In this document: one piece after another, positions 10,549 to 20,138 of the stretch
Layout: each line of letters starts with the position of its first letter
Position numbering within the stretch: position 1 is the stretch's first letter
NCBI RefSeq assembly: GCF_030272615.1
Contig: NC_081410.1
Location: forward strand, 140,596,849-140,636,848
Length of the DNA: 40,000 nt
Direction: 5' to 3'
Origin: Cryptomeria japonica
Taxonomy: Eukaryota > Streptophyta > Pinopsida > Cupressales > Cupressaceae
Notes under the pieces: model-generated
What the model was told of the DNA's origin: nothing
Database searches by the model: none
The model's input: the letters and a program-made list of their open reading frames with translations, nothing else
Position numbers and translations under genes: made by a program

Positions 10549-11417
10549 TTTTAGGGTTCTCATAGATACTGAGAGGGGGGGTGAATCAATATCTGACCGA
10601 TAATGTGATTTTCTTAAAACAGAACATGCAGAACATAAAGTAACAGTGTACCGGTATGCAAGAATTAATGTAATTAACAGAATCAAAAGCATCCACATAA
10701 AAAGAACACCATAACACAAGATGTTTAATGAGGAAACCTGTTGTGGGAAAAACCTTGGTGGGATTTGTGACCCACAATATTCACTTACTAGCCAATAAGA
10801 GAATATTACTTACAATAGGGGCCTGAACATGCAGGAAGGCCAACTGCCTAGAGCACACTACTCAATAAGAAGTCACACTGACTTACAATGAGGATTATGC
10901 AAATCCAATGATCTGTATTGTTTTACAATAGCATCTTCAATGCCAGATTCAGTACCAGTTCTTGCTCTGTTCTTTACATATACCCTTGACCTACAATTCG
11001 CACATTAGGTCTGCCTTATAATTTTCTTTATGCTTCCTCTCCATATCCTACAAATGACTACAATGATCTCTTTTATATACAAGTCATTTTACAATTTGCC
11101 AAGCTGGCTTACAATAATAATCAAAATATTACATATCAAAAATCCTGTCAACCTTCGTGTTGGTATACATCTTTTCTTCTATGTCGGTGCCGGTGCCAGT
11201 GCTGATGTAGAGTGATCTTGTTGATGCCAGTATAATGTCTTGTTTGAATAATGCTTTACTAGTAGAATGGCTTGCCGGTGCCATAGGATTTCAAGGTTGC
11301 CTATGTAATTCTTTGCTAGTATAATGTCTTGTCGGTGCCATAGGATTGCAAGGTTGCCATCAATGATAAAACCTTCAATCACACACAATGTCTCATTGGA
11401 GTGTCCATATGCCAACA
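10549..11417 (-). repeat. 5' LTR of element B
   Basis: Homologous to 4741-5610 throughout; its internal end reads tttt where the partner has tgtt (a lost terminal G). The outer end gccaaca (11417) abuts the target duplication. It should hold the promoter. Confidence 0.92.
11070..11079 (-). promoter_or_regulatory. TATA box of the B 5' LTR
   Basis: The minus strand reads tatataaaag; the same string is at 5261-5270 in the other LTR. It is the only clear TATA box in the LTR and lies upstream of the primer site, as expected for the element's start. Confidence 0.7.
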
Positions 11418-11430
11418 TTGCCATCAATGC

Positions 11431-11443
11431 CAAAGGGGGAGAT
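11431..11443 (+). promoter_or_regulatory. Polypurine tract of element A
   Basis: caaagggggagat immediately precedes the A 3' LTR and follows atcaatgc, the same context as the tract of B. With the B insertion removed it connects to the A 3' non-coding sequence ending at 4740. Confidence 0.82.
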
Positions 11444-12292
11444 TCTTGGTATTTTGGTATGGTTTTGGCATTGATGTCAACACCTACTAAACACTTATTG
11501 ACTCTGGCACTTTGGAGAATCAACAACATTCACCGGCAAGCAAGTGACTCATGCACAGTCACTAGTATTTGGTACACCGGCAAGATATAATGATCACCGA
11601 CACTTGGAATAATATGGAAAACACTTGGTAATGTTGAAAACATCATTTTGACATCTTGTTTTGGAGAATTGGTTATTAGTATATTCACACTTGCATATTT
11701 GCTATTATCGGCAAATAGGTCCAGGGTATACACCGGTAGGTTTATCTTTTCTAGATCAGCATGACATGCTTTGGAGATGATTAATTATTGTTGTAAATGC
11801 ATTAAGCCAACATGTTCAATCAGTTATTGCATTGGATATTGTTTTGTTTGTAAAATGTTTTTATTGTAATATCTTATAGAGCCGACCTACTAAAATTGGT
11901 CTTAGGTTATGGTATAAATGTAAGATCTTATTTGTAAGATCAAAGGTGGAATGCGAAAAAGGATTGTGTGAAGGTATATGTGAGAATAAGCAGAGCTATA
12001 CATGTAGACATCATTTGAAGATTGAAGGAGGGTTTTTGTGAAGACAATCAGAACTACACTGGTACTGAATCCAGCATATGAAGATGCTATTTTGTGCAGT
12101 ACATTCTTATTGGATTTAACCATCCAACTATAGTAAGTGTGACTCCCATTTTGTGATTGAGCAGTTAGCTCTAGGTGCTTGGCCTTTCTGCATGTGCAGA
12201 CCCCATTTATGTACACTTACTATCTGCAGTAGTATCATCTAATTGTGGGTAAGGTTTCCCACTTTGGCTCTTCCCCTTACAAGGTTTCCATG

Positions 12293-12300
12293 TATAAATA
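12293..12300 (+). promoter_or_regulatory. TATA box in the A LTR
   Basis: tataaata about 220 bp before the LTR end, in gtttccatgtataaatattg; the usual position for a copia LTR promoter. Confidence 0.65.
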
Positions 12301-12459
12301 TTGGTGTTATGTGTTGTGGATGACTTTGTCTTTATGTTTCATACACTAATCCTTACCGGTATAGCGATTAACTGTTAAATCTGTCTACCGGCATATTAAA
12401 CTAGTTTACCAATATAAAGCATTAAGTTGGTTAAATTGTTTTTGGTTTAAATTTATTAG

Positions 12460-12501
12460 ACAACTGATTCACCCCCCCCCCCCCCCCCCCCTCACAGTTG
12501 T
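12460..12501. other. Hairpin with a run of 20 C in its loop at the end of the A LTR
   Basis: acaactg (12460-12466) and cagttgt (12495-12501) are perfect inverted arms around attca, C20 (12472-12491) and tca. Same layout as the B LTR end with different arms. The exact length of a 20-base homopolymer is open to assembly error. Confidence 0.75.
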
Positions 12502-12516
12502 CTCTGGGACCTAATA

Positions 12517-13921
12517 GTTTCATGTATTCAATAAAGACCCCACCATGTAAACCAATGTCAGTGATTGGGCAATTTGATAAGCCAATTGGGACAATGTGGT
12601 CAATAGGGGTAGTAGGATGTTTGTTTTGGTGTTTGATGAGTTTTTAGGTTGTATTAGTGACTTTTTGTTGATCCAAGTGTGTGGATCCCAACCTTAGAGA
12701 GTTTGGAAACTTTTTATGCAAAAATGCAACTTTTGAGTGCAAAAGTGCAACTTTTCAAAATGCGGTTGATGTAAGCCTCTCAATAGCTCCAACCTCATCC
12801 AAATTCAATTTGAAATCTTTGGAGGGGTCTAAAATCCTTGTGGACACAATTATCAAGGTGGGTGATGCCGTGATTTGAAGTTGGAAGCAATAAGAAACAA
12901 TGAAGATTGAGTTTTCCCAAAAATTCTGAGTTTGCAGAAGTTGTACAATCTTGTACGGAGTGAATTGAGTCACACCATTCATGGAGTAGATGGAGGAATG
13001 AACTAGATTTTATTTGGTGGTGGTATAAGGCTTTTATTTTTTTTTTGTAGTGATAACCCTCCATTTTTCTGACTGTAACCTAGAAAGTAAGGGTTTGACT
13101 AGGGTTTTAGCCAAAAATGGCCATATCTTGCATTCTAGTCAACTATAATTTTCTTCCTTTGGTGGAATGCAGGATTGGCCTATTTATTTTAGGATTTTAA
13201 TGATTTTTTGCAGGGGAGAATTGGTTGTGAAGAGAAAGAAGCAAAACTAGGTAGGCATCTCTATGTGACTACCCTAAGCAAACTTAGGATATTCATCATA
13301 AAATCTGATAGCGGTGGATTCCAGGTGTGTAACCCTGGAATTAGAGGTTATTCACAATTCCCCACATACTCATATATTTATTTTTGCATTTGTGATACCA
13401 TTAATGGGGGTCGCTTTGTAAATTAGGTCTAATCACCCTAATTAGGTCTCTAGGCTTCTAAGGGGTTCAGACCCTTAGGTTGCAAATCTTGCCAACCCAT
13501 TTTGGGGATAAGTGTAACTCACAAAAGGGTATCTATAATGGTGAGTAGTTTGTCAAAGTGTGTGGAATATTTTGTATTTAAGGTTAATTCTCTTGCTAAA
13601 TAGGGCTACTAGCCTACGGGGTAGGTTTACAAATGAGGTATAAGGATTTGAAGACAAAACCCTAAACCAATGCTCGAAACAGTCCTTAGTAGTCTTGAAT
13701 GGACCAATTTTAAAGCCCCTAAGAGCAGGAGTCACCAATGAGGCATGTTAGAGAAGTTGAAGCCATTTACTCATCTTGAGTAAGTGTTAGGCTTGAGTAG
13801 TGGAGAATAGTTCAAAATGTTAAGATGTGGGCTCCTTCCTTGTAGGGTCATTTTTGTCATTTGAAGGGTCAAAACCTAACCCTCTAGACTTGTCCTTGGG
13901 TGTAAGAAGGCCTTTGCATCA
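12517..13921 (+). repeat. 5' LTR of element C, first 90 bp missing
   Basis: Aligns with 18755-20138 of the 3' LTR and ends cctttgcatca like it. The missing 90 bp should lie left of the window beyond the 5' LTR of A. It contains gcaacttttgagtgcaaaag repeats near 12720 (one more copy in the 3' LTR near 18960). Confidence 0.92.
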
Positions 13922-13923
13922 AG

Positions 13924-13935
13924 TGGTATCAAAGC
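13924..13935 (+). promoter_or_regulatory. Primer binding site of element C
   Basis: tggtatcaaagc two bases after the 5' LTR; one base from the initiator-methionine tRNA complement. Confidence 0.9.
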
Positions 13936-13970
13936 CTAGGAGTGTACTTTGGACCGGAGAAGAAGACAAG

Positions 13971-15958
13971 ATGTCAGAAGAAGAGGGATCCCAAGATATC
14001 CCATCAAGGATGACCAATGCTGAGTTGGTTGTCTTGGTAAAGAAGTAGATGGCAGATAGTAGAGTAGTCAGGGCTGAGAATCAGGCCTTGAGGAATGAAA
14101 TGGACCAGTTGAAGGGCAAAGTGGAGAGCAGAGAGAGAGACTCTAGAGGAGATGAAGAAGGGGATGAAGAGGAGATCCCTAGGCAGGAAGAATTAGAGGT
14201 TCCTGTAGACCAGAGACCCCTGATGAGTGTCCTCAAGTCTATGGAAAGAAGAACAATGGATGTGAAGTTGGATCTACTAGTGTTTTCTGGTAAGATAGAA
14301 CTAGATACAGTGATGGAGTGGATAGACTCCTTAGATAACTTCTTTGAGAGTGAAGACATACCAGAGAACCAAAGGGTGAAGATGGCCCAATCCAAAATGA
14401 AAGGGGCTGCACTAAATTGGTGGACTTTCATCCAAGATGAGAGGGTGAAAGAGGGAAAGAGAAAAGTGGCTACTTGGAAGAAGATGATGGCTTCGGTGAA
14501 GGAAGACTATGTTCCAGTGGACTATAATGTCCAATTGCAGAAGAGGAGATATAATTTGAAGTAGAAGGAGATGGACGTGAGTTCCTATACAAAGGAGTTC
14601 ATGAAGTTGTGTGTGAAGATTAAGGTAAAGGAGAGTGAAGATGAGAAGGTGGCGAGATATCTCAATGGACTGAGATTTTCCATCCAAGAAGATTTGAACC
14701 TCCACACCCCGGAGACAGTCCAAAAGTTCTTTCAGTTGGCACTCAAGGTGGAGGAGAAGCTAAAGAGAAGGTAGGAACTAAAAAGAAGAGGAAAAGGGAG
14801 ACAACAAATAGGGGGAAGAAGTCCTTTTAGAGGAAAAGGAACTAGTTTTGGATACCAAGGTTAGTCTAATCAAGAGGGAACCAGAGGAGAGAGCAGTTAC
14901 AACCAAGGAAGAGGCTACAATCAAAAAGGGAACTTTAGGGGTAGAAGACCATTCTCTAGAGCAATATCCCAAGGTAGAGGACCTCCTAGATACTAAAACT
15001 ACAACCAAGAAGGGCACATGGCCAATAGATTTTTGAAGAAGGCTACAAGCTCCATGTGAGAAAGGAGGAGCAATTTGGTGTAGGAATCTGATTGCCAAAG
15101 TGTGGCAAGTGCAAACACCTATCAAAGTGTTAATGTTCCTAATAGCTATGGCTACCCTGAAAGAGGACAGGCTCTGATGACGAGGAGAGAAGTAACCACC
15201 ATGAAGGTACCTGACAAGGAGCCCCCACAAAGAAAGTCTATTTTCAAGACTACCTGCAAGGCAGGAGGAAAGGTATGCAAGGTCTTGATAGACTCTGGGT
15301 CTACTGAAAAATTTGTATTACATGAAATGGTAGAAAAGCTTAAATTGAGAAGGTTGCCTCATCATTACCCCTACAAGGTCTCATGGCTCACCCAAGGTCA
15401 GCAAGAAGTAGTAGAAGAGAAGGAATGGGTGGAGTTTTAGATTGGATTATACAAGGATAGATTTCTATTTGATATAACTAAGATGGATGCATGTAACCTC
15501 CTATTTTGGAGACCATGGTAGTTTGATTTGAAGGCTTACCATGATGGGGTTAGAAACACCTATTCAATCACCAAGGATGGTAAGGTGATAGAACTTTTAC
15601 CTCTAATGGAGAGTGAGATAGAACATAAGAGAAAGGATGCCAAAGTGTTGTTGGTAGAAGGCAAGTAGTTCATGAAGGAGATGGAAGAGAAGGATGTAGT
15701 TTTCTATGCCCTCATTCCCAAGTCCAAGGTGACAAAGAAAGAGAAGTTTTTAGAGAGAAAAGAATAAGGACAGAGGCACATAGACCCTACATTAAGACAT
15801 TTACTTGAAAAGTACAAAGGCATCATCTCAAATGGAATGCCAAGATCCATGCCGCCGGTAAGAGAAATAAGTCATTGCATAGATCTAATCACTGGATCTA
15901 CCTTACCAAATAAAGCAGCATACAAACTTACTCTAGATCAGAATGTAGAGATGGCAAA
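13971..15958 (+). pseudogene. gag-pro: Gag and protease part of the C polyprotein, broken
   Basis: A single frame from ATG 13971, just past the primer site, carries a retrotransposon gag domain (LLVFSGKIELDTVMEWIDSL, AALNWWTF, VARYLNGLRFSIQEDLNLHT), an arginine/glycine-rich stretch, a zinc-knuckle remnant near 14990 (NYNQEGHMANRF) and a retropepsin motif LIDSGST near 15285. All three knuckle cysteines are lost (tyrosine, tyrosine, phenylalanine). Stops in this frame include 14046, 14565, 14772 and 15438, mostly TAG. The frame is lost near 15958, just before RT. Gag normally builds the particle and the protease cleaves the polyprotein; neither could be made whole here. Confidence 0.9.
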
Positions 15959-18664
15959 ACAATTGAGGAATTGCTTGAATCAAGGCTAACTAGACAAAGC
16001 TTAAGCCCATGTTTAGTATCGGTTGTCCTTGCACCCAAGAAAGAAGGCACTTGGAGGCTATTCATAGACTCAAGGGCCATCAACAAGATAACTATAAGGT
16101 ATAGGTTCCCAATCCTTAGGATAGAGGATTTACTTGATTGCTTGGGGAGTGCTAAATATATCACAAAAATGGATCTAAAAAGTGGATACCATTAGATTAG
16201 AATAAGGCCAGGGGATAACTAGAAAACAGCTTTTAAAACCAATGAGGGGTTGTATGAGTGGAAGGTCATGCCATTTGGTTTGTCCAACACCCCTAGTACC
16301 TTTATGAGGTTGATGAATGAAGTCTTGGTGGAGTTTAAAGGAAATTTTGTGATAGTATACCCTGATGATATCTTGATCTTTATCCACTCAAGAAGAAGAG
16401 CACCTCAAACATATAGATATGGTCCTAAAAAAAAACATGAAGAGAAACTAATGATAAATTTAGATAAGTGTTTGTTCATGCAAGAGGAGATCATCTACTT
16501 TGGCTTTGTAATCTCACAAGGTGAGTTGAAAATGGACCAGGAGGAGGTGAGTGCCATATTGTATTGGCCTACACCTAAAATGATGAATGATGTCCAGAGT
16601 TTCCATGACTTAGCAACTTTTTATAGGAAGTTTATAAGGGGATTTAGTCATGTTTGTGTACCAATGTTTGATACCATAAAGGGAGGACAAAAGTCCAAAT
16701 TTAGTTGGACCAAGGAGGTAGATGACTCATTTGAAACCTTGAAGAACAAAGTTGCATAACAACCAGTCCTTACCCTACAAGACTTCAACAAGATATTTTA
16801 GGTGGAATGCGATGCAAGCCACATGGCTATTGGGGTAGTACTCAGTTGGGAAGGAAGGCCTATTTCCTTTTTTAGTGAAAATCTAAATGATTCCAAGAGG
16901 AGATACTCATCCAATGACTTGGAGATGTATGCTTTGGTTCAATCATTGAAGAATTGGAGGCACTATTTATTGCCTAAGGAGTTCATATTTTTTACTGATA
17001 ATTAGGCTCTAAGCTTCATAAACAGTCAAGAGAAGTTAAACCACCGGCACATGAAGTGGGTAGAAACCCTACAAGCTTTCACCTTCAACCTCAAGCACAA
17101 AAAGGGGGTCAAGAACAAAGTTGCAGATGCCTTGAGCACGAGGGTCTTAACTATCAATCAAATCAAGATGAAAAGTGTTAGCATTGAATCCTTGAAGAGC
17201 ATGTATGATACTGATGAAGACTTTGGAGAGATCTACAAGGTATGTGAATCTTTTGGTGACTGGTATCATGTTGAATTTTCTAAATTTCTGATACAAGATG
17301 GATTGTTATTTAAAGGTGGACAATTATGCATTCCTAAATATTCAATGAGACTCAATATCATTAGAGAGAAGCATTGTGGAGCAATGGCATGTCATTTTGG
17401 TCTTGACAAGACCCTTGACCTTGTGAAGAGACATTACTACTAGCCTAAGCTGCAGGTAGATGTAAGGAAGTTTGTGGAGATATGTGTAATCTGTCAAAAA
17501 GCCAAGGGGAAATCCACCAATGTAGGCTTGTACCAACCCTTACCCATTCCTTCTAGACCATGGGAGAGTATAAGCATGGACTTTCTATTGGGTCTTCCTA
17601 GGACAAGGAGTGGATTCGATAGTGTCTTTGTAGTGGTGAACAGATTTAGCAAAATAGCTCATTTCTTGCCACGTAAAACCTCTTGTGATGCCTCATATGT
17701 TGCAGACTTGTTCTTCAAAGAAATAGTCTGGATACATGGGTTGCCTCTAAACATAGTTTTAGACAGGAATGTGAAGTTCATAGGTCATTTTTGGAGGACC
17801 CTTTGGAAAAAGTTGGGAACTAACCTAGCTTTCTCATCAACCTGCCATCCTCAAACGGATGGGCAAACTAAAGTTGTCAATAGGTCCTTAGGGAACCTAT
17901 TAAGATGTTTGACAAGACAACATGGAGAGAAATGGGACAATATACTAGCATAGGCAGAGTTCTCATACAATGACACCATAAATAGAAGCACAGGGAAGTC
18001 TCCTTTTCAAATTGTGTATGGCATCCACCCAAGGGATGTATTGGAATTGAGGGATTTCCCCAAGGAAAAGCCCATTAGTGCAGATGGTGAAGCTTTTGCA
18101 TCAGCCATCAAGGAGGTACATGACCAAGTGAAGTCTCATCTCCAACAATCTATAGTGAAGTACAAGGCTTATGTTGATAAGAAAAAGAGGGATGTGTAGT
18201 TTAGTGTTGGGGACTTGGTGTGGGTACATTTGAAGAAGGAGAGACTCCCAAAAGGTAAGCACACCCAGCTCATGCAGAGGAAGATTGGACCATGTAAGAT
18301 TTTGAAGAAATGTGGATAGAATGCCTTAAAATACAACTTCCTCCTGATCTTGGATTGTCACCCATTTTCAATGTGTGTGATCTAACACCTTACAAAGGTA
18401 ATGGTAATGAAGAAGAAGAACCAATGCAGGTTGCAGTAGACAATTATATTCCAAGGAATGATTCACCAAAGTTGAGCAAGATTCTAGACACTAGAGTCAC
18501 AAAGAGGACAAGGAACAAGGATTAAATTGAGTATTTAGTGGCTTGGCAGGACAAACCAGACTCTGAGGTAGTTTAGATGATAGATAAACAAATTTCCAAC
18601 CATGGTGCAGACCTCCAAACTCTGATCTCAAGTGGGCTTGAGATCTTTCTCTTGGGGAGTATAG
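15959..18664 (+). pseudogene. pol: Pol of element C: RT, RNase H, integrase and chromodomain-like tail, broken
   Basis: RT motifs (TWRLFIDSRAINKITIRYRF, KMDLKSGYH, MPFGLSN, YPDDILIF) lie at about 16030-16560; RNase H (VECDASHMAIG, FFTDN) at 16800-17010; integrase zinc domain (HFGLDKTLDLVKRHYY, ICVICQKAKG) at 17390-17510 and core (SMDFLLGLPRTRSGFD, CHPQTDGQTKVVNRSL) at 17570-17960. The RT box reads YPDD rather than YVDD. The catalytic glutamate of integrase is lysine (DGQTKVV where DGQTEVV is usual). After a frame change near 18310 the tail IEYLVAWQDKPDSE resembles a truncated chromodomain, which targets chromoviruses to heterochromatin. About a dozen stops, mostly TAG. Confidence 0.92.
18651..18664 (+). 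promoter_or_regulatory. Polypurine tract of element C
   Basis: Purine-rich cttggggagtatag directly before the tg of the 3' LTR at 18665; it overlaps the end of the pol frame, as is common in chromoviruses. Confidence 0.75.
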
Positions 18665-20138
18665 TGTAGGAGCACCTCTTCAAAAAGAAAATCATGGATC
18701 TAAGGATGAATACTACGATCATAGTGTTTGTCTTAGTGTCTTGTTTTTATGCAAGTTTCATGTATATAATAAATACCCCACCATGTAAACCAATGTCACT
18801 TATTGGGCAATTTGATAAGCCAATAGGGATAATGTGGTCAATAGGGGTAGTAGGATGTTTGTTCTTGTGTTTGATAAGTTTTTAGGCTATCTTAGTGGTG
18901 TTTGGTTGATCCAAGTGTGTGGATCCTAACCTTAGAGAGTTTGACAACTTTTTATGCAAAAACGCAACTTTTGAAAGTGCAACTTTTGAGTGCAAAAGTG
19001 CAACTTTTCAAAATGTGGTTGATGTAAGCCTCTCAATGGCTCTAACCTCTTCCAAATTCAGTTGGAAACCATTGGAGAGGTCTATAATCTATGTGTAAAT
19101 TATTTCCAAGGTGGTTGATGTTGTTATTTGAAGTTGGAAGCAATAAGACATAAACAAGATTGAGTTTTCCCAAAAAATTTGAGTTTACAGAAGTTGTACG
19201 ATCTTGTACAGAGTGAATTGAGTCACACCATTCATGGAGTAGATGGAGGAATGAAATAGATTTGATTTTGTTGTGGTATAAGGATTTTATTGTTTCTGTG
19301 TAGTGAGAACCCTCCATTTTTCTGACTATAACCCGAAAAGTAAGGGTTTGGCTAGGGTTTTAGCCAAAAATGGTCATATCTTGCATTCTAGTCAACTAGA
19401 AGTTTCTTCCTTTGGTGGAGTGTACAATTGGCCAGTGTATTTATTATTTTCATAGTTTTTTGCAGGGGAGACTTGGTTGTGAGGAGAAAGAAGAAAAACT
19501 AGGCAGGCATCTTTATGTGACTACCTTACACAAATTTAGGACAGTCATCATAAAATCTGATAACGGTGGATTCCAGGCATGTAACCCTAGAATTAGAGGT
19601 TATTCATCATTCCCCACCTACTCATAAAGTTGTTTTTTCATTGGGATACCATTAATGGGGTTTTATTTGTAAATTAGGCCTAATCACCCTAATTAGGTCT
19701 CTAGGCTTCTAAGGGGTTCAGACCCTTAGGTTGCAGATCTTTCCAACCCATTTTGGGGATGAGTGTAACTCCCACAAGGGTATCTAGAAATGGTGAGTAG
19801 TTTTTCAAAGTGTGTGGAAGATTTTGGGGGTAGGTTTCCAAAGGAGGTATAAGGATTTGAAGACAAAACCCTAAACCAATGCTCGGAACAGCCCTTAGTA
19901 GTCATGAATGGACCAATTCCAAATCCCCTAAGAGCAGGAGTCACCAAGGAGGCATGTTAGAGAATTTGAAGCTATTTACTCATCTTGAGTAGGTGTTAGG
20001 CTTGAGTAGTGGAGAATAGTTTAAAACCTTAAGATGTGATTTCCTTCCTTGTAGCCTTGTAGGGTCATTTTTTTCATTTCAATGGTTAGACCCTAACCCT
20101 TTGGACTTGTCCTTAGGTGTAAGAAGGCCTTTGCATCA
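18665..20138 (+). repeat. 3' LTR of element C (complete)
   Basis: 1,474 bp from tgtaggagca to ctttgcatca. Intact tg/ca ends. It gives the reference showing that A interrupted the 5' LTR 90 bp in, with gtttc (12517-12521, matching 18755-18759) as the predicted target site. A 63-codon frame at 18694 lies inside the LTR and is not a gene. Confidence 0.93.

Larger units (their letters stand above)
4741..11417 (-). mobile_element. Element B: complete non-autonomous copia-type LTR retrotransposon without pol
   Basis: Two LTRs in the same orientation (4741-5610 and 10549-11417) bound a 4.9-kb interior, flanked by a perfect 5-bp duplication ttgcc. Reading the minus strand: 5' LTR, primer site matching initiator-methionine tRNA (10535-10546), gag-like ORF with zinc knuckles (10477-9377), a non-coding gap, a roughly 1,069-codon ORF of unknown function (9012-5805), polypurine tract (5611-5626), 3' LTR. 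No protease, integrase, RT or RNase H motif was seen in any frame, so it must have used enzymes from an autonomous relative. LTR end structure and polypurine context resemble A. The LTRs differ at roughly 6% of the first 245 aligned bases. Confidence 0.92.
1..12516 (+). mobile_element. Element A: Ty1/copia LTR retrotransposon, 5' end outside the window, split by insertions S and B
   Basis: A plus-strand copia element enters from the left edge in late protease/pre-integrase sequence, runs through integrase, reverse transcriptase and RNase H to a stop at 3269, then a 3' non-coding part, polypurine tract (11431-11443) and 3' LTR (11444-12516). Removing S (3329-4429) and B (4741-11417), each with a perfect 5-bp target duplication, rejoins its 3' part. 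It interrupts the 5' LTR of element C: C sequence resumes at 12517, at the point matching 18755 in C's intact 3' LTR. The 5' LTR of A and the first 90 bp of the C LTR should therefore lie left of base 1. The A LTR ends in ta rather than ca, probably a point mutation. Confidence 0.88.
11444..12516 (+). repeat. 3' LTR of element A
   Basis: About 1,073 bp between the polypurine tract and the resumption of C at 12517. It has TATAAATA at 12293-12300 and ends tctctgggacctaata, the typical end of this copia LTR type but with ta for ca. No primer site follows and the 5' partner is off-window, so it is the 3' copy. The start reads tcttgg, one base off a canonical tg. Confidence 0.82.
12517..20138 (+). 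mobile_element. Element C: Ty3/gypsy (chromovirus-like) LTR retrotransposon
   Basis: Two homologous LTRs (12517-13921, left end cut off by A; 18665-20138 complete) enclose primer site, gag, protease, RT, RNase H and integrase in gypsy order. A weak chromodomain-like tail follows integrase. Three frames and more than 20 stops show an old copy. LTRs differ at roughly 10% of the first 200 compared bases, more than those of B, as expected if C is older. Its 3' end at 20138 abuts D coding sequence mid-gag, so C inserted into D; the target duplication should be gattt (20139-20143), partner off-window to the left. Confidence 0.93.

Noticed and set aside
12472-12491. Run of 20 C as a biological signal by itself
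   Set aside because: Homopolymer length may be a sequencing or assembly artefact; only the hairpin context shared with B is kept as a finding.
18694-18885. Hydrophobic 63-codon frame
   Set aside because: Lies wholly in the 3' LTR of C; the 5' LTR copy does not keep the frame well.
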